Shown: positions 9,833 to 19,201 of the stretch, in pieces
Numbering within the stretch: position 1 is the first letter of the stretch
Layout: each line of letters opens with the position of its first letter
Source of the DNA: Desulfolithobacter dissulfuricans
GTDB taxonomy: Bacteria > Desulfobacterota > Desulfobulbia > Desulfobulbales > Desulfobulbaceae
Direction of reading: 5' to 3'
Assembly (NCBI RefSeq): GCF_025998535.1
Contig: NZ_AP024233.1
Location: 3,248,001 to 3,312,000, forward strand
Length of the DNA stretch: 64,000 bases
The notes under the pieces: generated by a model
Seen by the model: only the letters and a program-made list of their open reading frames with translations
What the model was told of the DNA's origin: nothing
Database searches by the model: none
Made by a program: the position numbers and the translations under genes

Positions 9833-10575
9833 ATGCCGCGTCCCGTGAACCTTTCCCGAAAAATGGCCTCTTTCCGTGATATCGCCAGCCACCACCTTTT
9901 CAGACAGCTGCTGGTGGTTATCCTGGTCTTTTCCCTCTTTTCCGCCATCGGTTCCATCGCCCGGGCCCACACGGCCCAGTTCGAAGCCTGGATCGGCTCC
10001 CTGGGACTCACCGGCATGCTGGTCTTTCTGGCCGCCATGACCGTGCTGCCGCTCATCGGCGTGACCCAGACCCTGTTCGCCTTTGTCGGGGGACCCTGTA
10101 CGGCCTCATGCCCGGGCTGATCATCGTCCTGACCGGGGCCACGTTGAACTCCACCCTGGCCTGGTTTCTTGGCCGGATCCTGCTGGCCGAACGGGTGGCC
10201 CGCTCGCTCGAAAAACGGCCCCATCTCCACATGATCGTCCAGAAAGCCCGAAACGCCGGACCCGGCGTCCAGATCCTCATCCGGTTGCTTCCCCTGCCCG
10301 CCGCGCCCCTGTGCGAGGCTCTGGGAGCTGCCGGAGTGCAATTTACTCCATTTTTTATCGGAAACCTGGGCGCAATCCCCATTTGCCTGCTGCTCAACTA
10401 TTTCGGCTATACCGCCGCCCATGTCACCCGGGCTACCTCGGGCACTTCCACCCTCAGCTCCACACATATTACATTGCGTATCCTGGGACTTGCATTATTG
10501 TTTATCTGTATTTGCCTCACCATCCGATTTGCACAGCGAAAACTTCTCACAGGGAATGACAGGAAGCCATCATGA
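9833..10575 (+). CDS. TVP38/TMEM64 (VTT-domain) membrane protein, frame broken by one missing base
   Basis: A membrane protein of the VTT/DedA-like group. The first frame runs to LFAFVGG and then terminates early. Restoring one G in the run 10088-10092 gives [16 protein letters not shown], the typical VTT core, and continues through [20 protein letters not shown] to the TGA at 10573-10575 (247 residues). The end overlaps the ftsH ATG as ATGA. The exact start is uncertain; ATG 9797 and 9863 are also in frame. As sequenced it would give two separate pieces. Confidence 0.7.
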
Positions 10576-12464
10576 AACAGACAAATTTCATCGGGAACGG
10601 AAAAAAACCTGACATCGAAATCAACAAGACCACCCAGGAGAAGTTCTGGCAGAGCCCGGGCTTCACGTTTCTGCTCTACCTGATTTTCATCATGGTCTCC
10701 TTCCAGCTCTACCAGGGGTACCAGCAGGTCAAGCAGGAAGAGATTCCCTATTCGCAATTTCTTGAATACGTGAACAACGGCCAGGTGGCCGAGGCCGTGG
10801 TCACCGACAAGGTGATCACCGGAACCCTGACCCTGCGTGACGAACGGACCGGCAAACAGCGCCGCTTCATCACCGTTCCGCTGTCCTGGAATCCGGACCT
10901 GGCCGAATCCCTGGAAAAGAAAGGGGTCAAGTTCACTGTCCGCCAATCCAACAACTACCTGGCCAACTTCTTCTTCAACTGGGTGCTGCCCTTTGGCCTG
11001 CTCTTCTTCCTCTGGGGGGCCATGGCCAAGCGCATGGGCAATATGGGGCGTGGTTTTCTCAATATCGGCAACAAGATCCACATCCACCCCGACGATGCAC
11101 CCAAGGTCACCTTTGACGACGTGGCCGGGGCCGAGGAGGCCAAGCAGGAACTCAAGGAGATCGTTAATTTCCTCAAAGATCCAAGCAAGATCCAGAAGCT
11201 GGGCGCCCGGATGCCCAAGGGCGTGCTCATGGTGGGCCCCCCAGGTACCGGCAAGACTCTGCTGGCCCGGGCCGTGGCCGGTGAATCCGATGTGCCCTTT
11301 TTCAACATTTCCGGCTCCGAGTTCATCGAAATGTTTGTCGGTGTCGGCGCGGCCCGGGTACGGGAACTCTTCGAGCAGGCCCGCAAACATGCACCCTGCA
11401 TCATCTTCATCGACGAGATCGATGCCATCGGCCGGGCCCGCGGGGCCGGACCGGTGATGGGTGGCCACGATGAACGGGAGCAGACCCTCAACCAGCTGCT
11501 CACCGAGATGGACGGCTTTGATTCCTCCACCGGCGTGGTGGTCATGGCGGCCACAAACCGGCCGGAAATCCTGGACAAGGCCCTGCTCCGGGCCGGCCGG
11601 TTCGACCGCCAGGTCCTGGTGGACAAACCCGACCTCAAGGACCGGGAGGCTATCCTCAAGCTCTATGCCTCCAAGATGCAACTGGCCGACGACGTGGATC
11701 TCCACGTGGTGGCCCAGCGTACGCCCGGCTTTGTCGGCGCCGACCTGGAAAACATCTGCAACGAGGCCGCCATACAGGCCATCCGTCAGAACCATGACAA
11801 GGTCACCATGCGTGATTTCGAGGCAGCCATCGACCGGGTCATCGCCGGGCCGGAGAAGAAAAACCGGGCCCTCAACCCGGAAGAAAAACACCGGGTTGCC
11901 TACCACGAATCAGGACATGCCCTAGTGGCGGAGACCGTCCCCACCGGCGAACCGGTACACAAGGTATCCATCATTCCCAGGGGCGTGGCGGCCCTGGGCT
12001 ACACCCTGCAGCTGCCGGTGGATGAAAAGTTCCTTTCCACGGAACAGGAACTCAAGGATCAGATCGCCATCCTGCTCGGCGGCCGCGTGGCCGAGGAGCT
12101 GATCTTCGGCGACGTGTCGAGCGGGGCCTCCAACGACCTGGAACGGGCCTCGGAGATCGCCCGCTCCATGATCACCCGGCTGGGCATGAGCAAGAAACTC
12201 GGCCCACTCACCTATGGCAAGCATCACCAGCTGCAGTTCCTGGGCGGCGAGGACCATGAAGAACGCAACTATTCCGAGGAAACTGCCCGGATAATCGACG
12301 AGGAATGCCGCGAGCTGGTGGAAGAGGGCCATGCCCGGGCCCGGAACATCCTCACCGAAAACCGGGCCGCCCTGGACGCCCTGGCGTCCACCCTTGAGGA
12401 AAAGGAGGTCCTGGACGGCGAAGTGGTCAAGGAGATCATCGAGAAACATTCGAGCGATAAATAA
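10572..12464 (+). CDS. ftsH: ATP-dependent zinc metalloprotease FtsH
   Basis: A 630-residue inner-membrane AAA+ protease that degrades misfolded membrane proteins and regulators. There are two N-terminal membrane segments (~30-48 and ~130-150). The AAA+ domain has Walker A GPPGTGKT, Walker [12 protein letters not shown] and an SRH with [18 protein letters not shown]. The M41 protease zinc site is HESGH. Length and order match the family. It starts inside the stop of the upstream VTT-domain gene, so it is translationally coupled to it. Confidence 0.96.
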   Translation: MKQTNFIGNGKKPDIEINKTTQEKFWQSPGFTFLLYLIFIMVSFQLYQGYQQVKQEEIPYSQFLEYVNNGQVAEAVVTDKVITGTLTLRDERTGKQRRFITVPLSWNPDLAESLEKKGVKFTVRQSNNYLANFFFNWVLPFGLLFFLWGAMAKRMGNMGRGFLNIGNKIHIHPDDAPKVTFDDVAGAEEAKQELKEIVNFLKDPSKIQKLGARMPKGVLMVGPPGTGKTLLARAVAGESDVPFFNISGSEFIEMFVGVGAARVRELFEQARKHAPCIIFIDEIDAIGRARGAGPVMGGHDEREQTLNQLLTEMDGFDSSTGVVVMAATNRPEILDKALLRAGRFDRQVLVDKPDLKDREAILKLYASKMQLADDVDLHVVAQRTPGFVGADLENICNEAAIQAIRQNHDKVTMRDFEAAIDRVIAGPEKKNRALNPEEKHRVAYHESGHALVAETVPTGEPVHKVSIIPRGVAALGYTLQLPVDEKFLSTEQELKDQIAILLGGRVAEELIFGDVSSGASNDLERASEIARSMITRLGMSKKLGPLTYGKHHQLQFLGGEDHEERNYSEETARIIDEECRELVEEGHARARNILTENRAALDALASTLEEKEVLDGEVVKEIIEKHSSDK

Positions 12465-12469
12465 CGGTC

Positions 12470-13798
12470 ATGACCGGCCGGGAATTGAAGAAAAGAGCGC
12501 CCGAGGAACCTGCGGAACTGCTGAGCCTTAAGGAAGTGATCGCCATGGGCGTGGGCGGCATGGTGGGCGGCGGGATTTTCTCCGTCCTCGGTCTGGCCAT
12601 TGCCCAGGCCGGTCATGCCGCACCGCTTGCCTTTGTCCTGGGCGGGGTGATCGCCATGCTCACCGGGCTCTGCTATGGTCGGCTCGGGCTCAGATTCCGC
12701 TCCGACGGCGGCAGCTTCACCTATCTCGAACACGCTTTCACCAATCAGAACCTGGCCGGGATCGGCGGCTGGCTCCTCCTGCTCGGATACGTGGGCACCA
12801 TGGCGCTCTACAGCTACACCTTTGCGGTCTACGGCTCGGCCATGCTCGGCACCGACATGCCGGCAATGCATCACCTGCTGGAATCCCTGATCCTGCTGGC
12901 CTTTTTCGGCATCAACCTGTACGGGGTCAAGGCGTCCGGTACCAGCGAGCTGATCATTGTCACCGTCAAGATGCTGATCCTGCTTCTCTTTGGAATCATC
13001 GGCCTGTTCTATGCCCGGACCGACTATCTGCTGCCCCTGTTCAACAAGGGCGTGGGAGGGCTGTTCATGGGGGCGGCGCTCATCTTCGTGGCCTACGAGG
13101 GATTCGAACTGATCCCCAACGCGGTGCATGAAATGGAGGACCCGGACCGAAATCTGCGCCTGGGCATTATCTGGTCCATAGCCCTGACCATCGGGGTCTA
13201 CCTGCTGGTCTCGCTGGTGGCGGTGGGCAACCTGCTGCCTGAAGAGATCAACAAGTACAAGGAATACGCCCTGGCCGAGGCGGCCAAACCCTTCCTCGGC
13301 CAGGCCGGCTTTCTCCTCATCGGCCTGGCGGCGCTGTTTTCCACGGCCTCGGCCATCAACGCCACCATGTTCGGCACCGCCCGGCTCGGCATGGTGATGG
13401 CGACGGAAAAGGCCCTGCCCCGGGTCTTCGGCTTCCGGCGGCGTCAGAACAACATTCCCTGGGTCAGTCTGATCATTATCACCGTTCTGACCCTGTTCTT
13501 TGTCAACATTGCCGACCTGACCATCATCTCCTCCTTTGCCAGCTCTACCTTTCTGCTCATCTTCGCGGCCATCAACCTGACCGCCTTCCGGCTCCGCCAC
13601 CGGATCGGCCTGACCACGGGAATACCTCTCTCCGGGTTAGCCCTGACCACGATCTCGTGGCTGACCCTCATGTACTACCTCTACCGCTCGAGTCCGGAGA
13701 GCCTGGGCTGGATTGGCTGTTTCTACCTGTCGGTCATCGTGGTAGAACTGTTCTTCTCCAAGCGCAGGCGTATCTTCCCGGTCCAGAGCCCGGCATGA
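12470..13798 (+). CDS. APC-superfamily amino acid permease
   Basis: A 442-residue inner-membrane transporter with about 12 transmembrane segments. The N-terminal GMGVGGMVGGGIFSVLGL is the glycine-rich first-helix signature of APC permeases, and GFELIPNAVHEMEDP matches their conserved loop after TM6. Substrate cannot be read from the sequence; amino acids or polyamines are usual. It starts five bases after ftsH and runs in the same direction. Confidence 0.85.
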   Translation: MTGRELKKRAPEEPAELLSLKEVIAMGVGGMVGGGIFSVLGLAIAQAGHAAPLAFVLGGVIAMLTGLCYGRLGLRFRSDGGSFTYLEHAFTNQNLAGIGGWLLLLGYVGTMALYSYTFAVYGSAMLGTDMPAMHHLLESLILLAFFGINLYGVKASGTSELIIVTVKMLILLLFGIIGLFYARTDYLLPLFNKGVGGLFMGAALIFVAYEGFELIPNAVHEMEDPDRNLRLGIIWSIALTIGVYLLVSLVAVGNLLPEEINKYKEYALAEAAKPFLGQAGFLLIGLAALFSTASAINATMFGTARLGMVMATEKALPRVFGFRRRQNNIPWVSLIIITVLTLFFVNIADLTIISSFASSTFLLIFAAINLTAFRLRHRIGLTTGIPLSGLALTTISWLTLMYYLYRSSPESLGWIGCFYLSVIVVELFFSKRRRIFPVQSPA

Positions 13799-13837
13799 GA
13801 ACCATTTTGACGGACCGATTCCAGGAGCGATGAACAG

Positions 13838-14485
13838 ATGAGCGTTATGACCGAATACGCCATGTATGCCAAGACATTCATCGGCATCCTGTCCATTGTC
13901 AATCCCCTGGGGGCCATCCCGGTCTTCCTTTCCCTGAGCGTGGACAGGTCCCCGGACGAGTGCAGGAAGATCGCCAGGATCAGCGCCGTGGCCGTGGCCG
14001 TCATTCTTCTGGCCGCAGCCTGGACCGGCGACACCATGCTGGCCTTTTTCGGCATCAGCCTGCCGGCCTTCCGCACTGGCGGCGGCCTGCTGATCCTGCT
14101 CATGGCCATTGCCATGATGCATGCCCGCCAGAGCCATGCCAAACAGAGCCCCGAGGAGGCCGATGCCAACCTGGAAAAGGACGATATCGCCGTGGTGCCG
14201 CTGGCCATCCCCCTCATGGCCGGACCGGGTGCCATCAGCCTGGTCATTGTCGAAGCCCATCACGCCGCGGCCACCGGCCTGATGGAACGGCTGCTGCTCA
14301 GCGGCTGTATCGTCCTGGTCGCCTGCGCGGCCTGGCTGAGCCTGCGGCTGGCCGAGCCCATCGGCAAGCGGCTGGGCACCACCGGCTTGAACATTGGCAT
14401 CCGGATCATGGGGCTTCTGCTCTGCGCCATCGGGGTGCAGATGATCGCCGAGGGGTTGAAACAGCTCTTTCCCGCCCTGGGCTGA
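13838..14485 (+). CDS. MarC-family integral membrane protein
   Basis: A 215-residue protein with six membrane segments. It shows the MarC signatures FIGILSIVNPLGAIPVFLSLS near the start, AFRTGGGLLILLMAI in the middle and PLAIPLMAGPGAIS at ~125. The family was once tied to multidrug resistance but has no settled function. It lies 39 bases after the APC permease and probably belongs to the same transcript. Confidence 0.88.
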   Translation: MSVMTEYAMYAKTFIGILSIVNPLGAIPVFLSLSVDRSPDECRKIARISAVAVAVILLAAAWTGDTMLAFFGISLPAFRTGGGLLILLMAIAMMHARQSHAKQSPEEADANLEKDDIAVVPLAIPLMAGPGAISLVIVEAHHAAATGLMERLLLSGCIVLVACAAWLSLRLAEPIGKRLGTTGLNIGIRIMGLLLCAIGVQMIAEGLKQLFPALG

Positions 14486-14542
14486 CCCCGGCCACGGGCG
14501 TGGGATACATTATTCAGTCAAGCTACAAAGGAACAAAGAACC

Positions 14543-15235
14543 ATGGACATCCACATCCTGCAACACGTCCCCTTCGAGGGACCGGGCCATATTCTCACCT
14601 GGACTGAAAAAAACGGCCACCGGGTCACCTACAGCCGTCTCTTTGACGATCCCGCCCTGCCTGACCCGAACACGGTCGATCGGCTGGTCGTCATGGGCGG
14701 GCCGATGAATATTTACGAATATGACCGCTATCCCTGGCTGCGGGCGGAAAAGGCGTTTCTTGGCGAAGTCATCGAAGGCGGAGGCAGGGTGCTCGGCATC
14801 TGCCTGGGCGCCCAGCTGATCGCCGACGTCCTCGGGGCCAGGGTCCATGCCGGCGCGCACAAAGAGATCGGCTGGTTCCCCATTTCCCTGACACCGGAGG
14901 CCCGGGAAACCAGGGTCTTTGGTTTTCTGGAACCGGAACTGACCGTCTTTCACTGGCATGGCGACACCTTTGCCATTCCCGAAGGGAGTATCCACCTGGC
15001 CCGTAGCGAGGCGTGCGAAAACCAGGCCTTTCTTTACGACGACCGGGTCCTGGGGCTGCAGTTTCATCTGGAATCCACCCCGGAGAGTGTCGAGCTGATA
15101 ACCCGCCACTGCCGGGATGAACTCGTCCCGGCGGCCTGGATCCAGAGCGGACGCGAAATAAAAGAGGTTCCCCGGGAGCGCTTCCTGGCCATCAACACGG
15201 CCATGGAAGGTATCCTCGACCGACTTTTCAGCTAA
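14543..15235 (+). CDS. Type 1 glutamine amidotransferase (GMP-synthase-like)
   Basis: A 230-residue stand-alone class I amidotransferase domain. The catalytic nucleophile is in LGICLGAQLIADVLG, the catalytic His in LGLQFHLEST, and the oxyanion region in VVMGGPMNIYE. No synthetase domain is fused to it, so the acceptor is unknown. Relatives are often annotated GMP synthase-like or linked to gamma-glutamyl peptide hydrolysis. Its stop overlaps the convergent reductase gene by eight bases. Confidence 0.85.
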   Translation: MDIHILQHVPFEGPGHILTWTEKNGHRVTYSRLFDDPALPDPNTVDRLVVMGGPMNIYEYDRYPWLRAEKAFLGEVIEGGGRVLGICLGAQLIADVLGARVHAGAHKEIGWFPISLTPEARETRVFGFLEPELTVFHWHGDTFAIPEGSIHLARSEACENQAFLYDDRVLGLQFHLESTPESVELITRHCRDELVPAAWIQSGREIKEVPRERFLAINTAMEGILDRLFS

Positions 15236-16246
15236 ATGAATCTCCAGCGGATGACGGGCCTGACTGCTTCGCTCGGGACAGCCCCTGAACCTCCCTGTCA
15301 GCCAGGACCTGGCTTTCCCGGAAACGAATAAGGGCGGCCAGGGTATCGCAGGTGGGGGTTTCCACCCCGAGACGCTGGCCCTGCTCGGCCACATAACCCA
15401 CCAGGGCGTCCACCTCGGTCCTTTTGCCGTTTTCCAGGTCCTGGAGCATGGAGGGCCGATGGTTGCGGGTCAGGGGCAGGAGATGATCATAGAAGACCCG
15501 TCGGTAGGCCTCGGCGTCGGGCCACGGGGTGGAGCCGCCCATGGTCTCGATGACATCAAAGGTCTCGTCCATGATCCGATCCATGACCCGCCGGGTTTCA
15601 CCATGGTCGCCCAGGGCCCCGTAATGGACCCCCAGCAGGGCGCCGAGGGGATTGAGGGCGCAGTTGTAGAGCAGCTTGGCAAAGAGGTCGCGGTGGATAT
15701 CCTCCACGGCGATGCAGGGAAGACCGGCATGGTTGATGGCCTCGGCCAGGTGGGCGGCAGACTCGGGGATATGGCCGGGCCGGACCGAGCCTATGTGGAT
15801 ATCGTCCGCCGTGGCGGTGATCCGCACCAGGCCGGGCCGCTGGATTTCGAACCCGGTGATCACCCGGGCCCGAGCGTCCGCTCCTCGCCAAAAACCATGG
15901 CCACCTTTTCCACGTTGCCACAACCATTCTGCATGGATACCACCGGGCCATCAAACCCGTGAAGACCGGCCAGGGCCTGGACCGCGGTCTCTGTATCATA
16001 GGCCTTGGTGGTGATCAGTCCATAGTCGTATCCTGCCCCGTCAACCCCTTCCAGGTTCGACAGCAGGCCCACCCTGTCCAGGGGAGCGCTGAACTCGCCA
16101 AATATCCCGCTGACCTGCAGGCCGGCATCACCAATGGCCTCGATGAACCGGGCCCGGAGCACCAGGTCGACCCGGTGGCCATCGGCGGCCAGCATACATC
16201 CCAGGGCCTGCCCCAGGGCCCCGGCTCCAAAAATCAGAAATCGCAT
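15228..16246 (-). CDS. panE: 2-dehydropantoate 2-reductase-like protein, frame broken by one missing base
   Basis: PanE/ApbA family: NADPH-dependent reduction of ketopantoate in pantothenate/CoA synthesis is the usual role. The N-terminal Rossmann motif is GAGALGQALG. The frame holds through MVFGEERTLG, then shifts. One extra base at 15869-15871 (CCC to CCCC on this strand) gives LGARVITGFEI and joins it to the C-terminal domain (HAGLPCIAVEDIHRDLFAKLLYNCALNPLGAL). The whole is then 339 residues. ATG 16246 follows a GGAG ribosome site. Substrate assignment is by family only. Confidence 0.78.
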
Positions 16247-16271
16247 TGTCTCCACCCTGTACTGTCTGAAG

Positions 16272-16411
16272 GGTACCTTGAAAAATCAGATATTTTGTTC
16301 GAGTTCAAGGAACAGTGAAAAATAAAAGCGCAGCATATTAACCATATGTGAGCATTTTGTTTTTCGCTGTGACGCAGAAATCGGGCAAAATGGCAATTTT
16401 TCAAGGTAGCC
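16272..16411. repeat. Dispersed ~140-bp palindromic repeat, copy 2
   Basis: Same layout as 3330-3472: left end GGTACCTTGAAAAAT...ATTTTG, central CATATT/CATATG palindrome, GAGCATTTT, TGACGCAG, and right end CAATTTTTCAAGGTAGCC as an inverted copy of the left end. The two terminal arms could pair over about 20 bases. TGAA is present on both outer flanks. It lies between the ketopantoate reductase and folA genes, which diverge. Confidence 0.7.
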
Positions 16412-16556
16412 TGAATTGCGGTTGCTCTCTTCCCAGGAAGAACAGGAAAACTCCATCCACGGAGAAGACAGATAAACCTTGTCATGGTATACCATTTTCT
16501 TATACAAGCCCTGCCACCACTCCTCAATCCGTAAGCGACATGGTAAACGACATTCT

Positions 16557-17036
16557 ATGGAAATCATCCTCATCGCGGCCATGGCTGCCAACCGCGTGAT
16601 CGGCCACAACAATACCATCCCCTGGGATATTCCCGGTGAACAGACCCGGTTTAAGGAAATCACCATGGGCCACTCCCTGATCATGGGCCGTAAGACCTGG
16701 GAATCCATCGGCCGGCCCCTGCCCGGCCGGCGCAACATCGTGGTTACCCGCAACCGGGACTACCGCGCCCCGGGCGCGGAAACCGTACACAGCCTGGACG
16801 AAGCCCTGGAGCTTTGCCGGAGCGACCGGGCGGCCCGGGTTTTCGTCATCGGCGGCGAACAGCTCTACCGCCTGGCTCTGCCCCTTGCCCATACCCTGAT
16901 CCTGACGGTCCTGGACCGGTCCTACCCGGGAGACACCTCCTTTCCCCCCTTCAGTGAAGAAGAATTCCAGCTGAAGGGCTCGGTGGAGGTGGCCGCCGTC
17001 CAACCCTACACCATCCAGACCTGGCAGCGCCGGTAG
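16557..17036 (+). CDS. folA: Dihydrofolate reductase
   Basis: A 159-residue enzyme that reduces dihydrofolate with NADPH. It shows IAAMAANRVIGHNNTIPWDIPGE at the substrate/cofactor site, LIMGRKTWESIGRPLPGR, and FVIGGEQLYRLALP. Note IPWDIPGE where most bacteria have LPW-LPxD; the acidic residue position is kept by the Glu/Asp around the loop. Start: ATG 16557; the longer upstream frame has no family similarity. No thyA is next to it. Confidence 0.93.
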   Translation: MEIILIAAMAANRVIGHNNTIPWDIPGEQTRFKEITMGHSLIMGRKTWESIGRPLPGRRNIVVTRNRDYRAPGAETVHSLDEALELCRSDRAARVFVIGGEQLYRLALPLAHTLILTVLDRSYPGDTSFPPFSEEEFQLKGSVEVAAVQPYTIQTWQRR

Positions 17037-17078
17037 GGACAGCGTCCGGAGAAAACAATAATCTTTCTCAAATTCCTG

Positions 17079-17108
17079 TTGACAGGTCTACGCTGTCCAG
17101 GATATATC
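17079..17108 (+). promoter_or_regulatory. Likely sigma-70-type promoter of the selenopeptide gene
   Basis: TTGACA at 17079-17084 is followed after 17-18 bases by an AT-rich ATATAT/TATATC at 17102-17108. An inverted repeat ATAACC-N8-GGTTAT lies just downstream and could be an operator. The peptide ATG is about 85 bases further on, leaving a sizeable untranslated leader. Confidence 0.5.
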
Positions 17109-17191
17109 TTTTCTATAACCTGGACGCTGGTTATCGGTTTATCCTATTGATCGCCAGAGTTTTCCATTCATATCAAACCCGGGAGGGATCC

Positions 17192-17512
17192 ATGAAACAA
17201 AATGATCTCAAGAAACTCCTGGCCAGCCTGGGTGTGGCCGGCCTGATCAGCGCAGGTGGCATGGCGCCGCCGGCCGTACAGGCATCGGGCAGCGGTGGCA
17301 GCGGCTGAGGCGGCAGTGACCAGGTCAGCAGCGCCGGGAGCGCTGCAGAAGAAGAGCAGATGACGGAAGAAACCAAGAAGAAAATACTGGAAACGGCCGA
17401 ACAGGAGGCCGAGGAAATCACCAGAAAGGCCAGTGAAGAGGCCAAAGAGGCTGTTGAAAAAAACCTCAAGAAAAAGAGTGGAACCAGCGGCTGAGGCGGT
17501 TCGAAAAATTAA
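17192..17512 (+). CDS. Selenobiotic-type precursor peptide with two in-frame UGA (Sec) codons
   Basis: Reading from ATG 17192 (GGGAGG ribosome site) through two UGA codons to TAA 17510 gives 106 residues. The leader at ~1-30 is basic then hydrophobic (KKLLASLGVAGLISAGG). The first core is SGGSG-U-GGSD with Sec39. A charged helical linker spans ~50-95 and is rich in Glu/Lys/Ala. The second core is SGTSG-U-GGSKN with Sec101. The same SG-U-GGS motif brackets both UGA codons, which random stop codons would not do. The radical-SAM maturase gene follows. It matches the selenobiotic class predicted by Haft and Basu. Ordinary gene callers would miss or truncate it. Confidence 0.82.
17309..17335 (+). 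promoter_or_regulatory. Candidate SECIS hairpin after the first UGA of the selenopeptide gene
   Basis: Directly after UGA 17306-17308. GGCG (17309-17312) can pair with CGCC (17332-17335), and UGA with UCA around a CCAGG loop next to U. The GGU needed for SelB contact sits about 15 bases past the UGA. The stem is interrupted, so this is weaker than the other two candidates. Confidence 0.45.
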
Positions 17513-17530
17513 ACGTGCAGGCTGCACGTT
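17512..17530 (+). promoter_or_regulatory. Candidate SECIS hairpin after the second UGA
   Basis: A perfect seven-base-pair stem AACGTGC/GCACGTT closes the loop AGGCT, about 25 bases after UGA 17492-17494. That is inside the range known for bacterial SECIS elements. The hairpin starts on the last base of the stop codon, so nearly the whole element is untranslated. Confidence 0.55.
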
Positions 17531-17541
17531 CAGAAAACAAG

Positions 17542-17577
17542 AGAAAGCCGGTAACCCATTGAGGTTACCGGCTTTCT
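17542..17577 (+). terminator. Strong hairpin, likely terminator/attenuator after the selenopeptide
   Basis: A 15-base-pair stem (AGAAAGCCGGTAACC with its complement) around the loop CATTGA, followed by a T-rich CTTTTG. It lies between the peptide and maturase genes and could let the peptide be made in excess over the maturase. Confidence 0.7.
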
Positions 17578-17629
17578 GCGCTTTTGCCCCGCCCTTGCCC
17601 ATTACCCCCCGTTGTTCCAGGAGCCGCTC

Positions 17630-19171
17630 GTGAAAAAATCCAGCCCGGAAAATATCTACTCCGCCTGCTGCCGGTATCTACCGCCCCTGCCGACCGTACC
17701 GGACCATGACCTGGTCTCCTGGCTGGCAGACCATCCACATCTGTATACCGAACATCCTTTTCTCCCGGACCTGGCGCGACTGGAACAAGCCCTTCACTTC
17801 CTGCGCCACACCCCTCCGCCCCTGCCGGAAACAGTGGACAGGCGGCAGATCAACCCGGCCCTGGAACTGCTGTCGCTGAACTGGCGCCAGCTGTCCCGGC
17901 TGCTGGACGATCCGGCGATCCGGCCCGAGCCGGGGCAGGAATTCGTTCTCGCGGTCCGAAAGCCGGACACCGGCGAGGTGACGGTCCGCACGGCCACCAG
18001 CCATGACCTCCTGGCCCTCAAGCTGGTCAGCGAGGACATGGATGAACGCCAGACCGCCCGGGAAGGCGGGGTCCCGCTGGCAACCATCGAGGCCATCCTG
18101 TATCAGGCCATGGAGCAGGGGCTGATCCTTTCGCCCCCCTCGCGCATAGCCAGGCCGCCGGACTTCCCCCGGGGCGAGGTCTCGGATCCATCGTTTTTCA
18201 CCGCTTCTGTCTTCACCCTCCAGTGGCATATCACCCAGACCTGCGATCTCCACTGCCGCCACTGCTACGATCGCAGCGACCGGGCCACAATGGAACTGGC
18301 CCAGGGCATCAAAATCCTCGATGATCTCTATGATTTCGCCAAGGCCCACCATGTCCATGCCCAGGTCACCTTTACCGGTGGCAACCCTCTGCTTTATCCT
18401 CACTTCAACGAGCTCTACCGGGAAGCGGCCGAGCGCGGTTTTCTAACCGCCATCCTCGGCAATCCCATGCCCAGGCACCGACTGGAAGAGATGCTTGCTG
18501 TCCAGAAGCCGGAGTTCTACCAGGTGAGCCTGGAGGGGTTGCAGCCCCATAACGACTATATCCGCGGCCCGGGCCATTTCGAGCGGGTGCTGGCTTTTCT
18601 AGACCTGCTCCGGGAACTGGACATCTACTCCATGGTCATGCTGACCCTGACCCGGGCCAACATGGACGAGGTGCTGGAACTGGCCGAACTGCTGCGCGAC
18701 AGGGTGGATCTCTTCACCTTCAACCGGCTGGCCATGGTCGGTGAGGGCGCTTCCCTGGCCTCGGCCCCGTTCGAACGGTTCGAACAGTTTTTAAACAGGT
18801 ACATGGAGGCCTGCCGGGACAATCCCTGCATGGGGCTCAAGGACAACTTTTTCAATCTGGTACGCCACAAAAAAAAGATGGAGTATACCGGCGGCTGTGC
18901 CGGATACGGCTGCGGGGCGGCCTTCAACTTTGTCTCCATACTGCCCGACGGAGAAGTCCATGCCTGCCGCAAACTGCCCTCCCCCATGGGCAATATCTTC
19001 GAGAACTCCCTCCAGGAGATCTATCACAGCCCGCAGGCCCGCAAGTACCGCCGCGGCTCCTCGGCCTGCGCGGACTGCGCCATCCGCCCGGTCTGCGGCG
19101 GCTGTCTGGCCGTGACATACGGCTTTGGCCGTGATATCTTCACCGAGTTGGACCCCTACTGTTTCAGATAA
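17630..19171 (+). CDS. Radical-SAM/SPASM peptide maturase (selenobiotic family)
   Basis: A 513-residue enzyme. An N-terminal ~200-residue region looks like a peptide-recognition segment. The radical-SAM core starts with CDLHCRHCYDR (CxxxCxxC, near residue 205) and includes FTGGNPLLYP. The C-terminal SPASM-type cluster region holds CAGYGCGAAF, HACRKLPSPMGN, and a final CADCAIRPVCGGC. These features and the adjacent Sec peptide fit the selenobiotic maturase family (SbtM-like), thought to crosslink or cyclise at Sec/Cys residues. The GTG at 17630, seven bases after AGGAG, is the preferred start. The product structure is unknown, and no transporter or protease gene follows. Confidence 0.85.
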   Translation: MKKSSPENIYSACCRYLPPLPTVPDHDLVSWLADHPHLYTEHPFLPDLARLEQALHFLRHTPPPLPETVDRRQINPALELLSLNWRQLSRLLDDPAIRPEPGQEFVLAVRKPDTGEVTVRTATSHDLLALKLVSEDMDERQTAREGGVPLATIEAILYQAMEQGLILSPPSRIARPPDFPRGEVSDPSFFTASVFTLQWHITQTCDLHCRHCYDRSDRATMELAQGIKILDDLYDFAKAHHVHAQVTFTGGNPLLYPHFNELYREAAERGFLTAILGNPMPRHRLEEMLAVQKPEFYQVSLEGLQPHNDYIRGPGHFERVLAFLDLLRELDIYSMVMLTLTRANMDEVLELAELLRDRVDLFTFNRLAMVGEGASLASAPFERFEQFLNRYMEACRDNPCMGLKDNFFNLVRHKKKMEYTGGCAGYGCGAAFNFVSILPDGEVHACRKLPSPMGNIFENSLQEIYHSPQARKYRRGSSACADCAIRPVCGGCLAVTYGFGRDIFTELDPYCFR

Positions 19172-19201
19172 CACCCCACATCACTTCCCGGAAACCTGAA
19201 C

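Noticed and set aside
10108..10575. A separate 155-residue membrane protein starting at 10108
   Set aside because: It is the C-terminal part of the TVP38-like protein after a one-base deletion; the joined frames give the complete VTT core.
15228..15923. A separate 231-residue protein beside a short reductase
   Set aside because: It is the C-terminal domain of the ketopantoate reductase, split by one missing base near 15870.
17281..17512. Treating the selenopeptide as a pseudogene with two stop codons
   Set aside because: Both stops are UGA in the same SG-UGA-GGS context, both have SECIS-like hairpins nearby, and a matching maturase gene follows.
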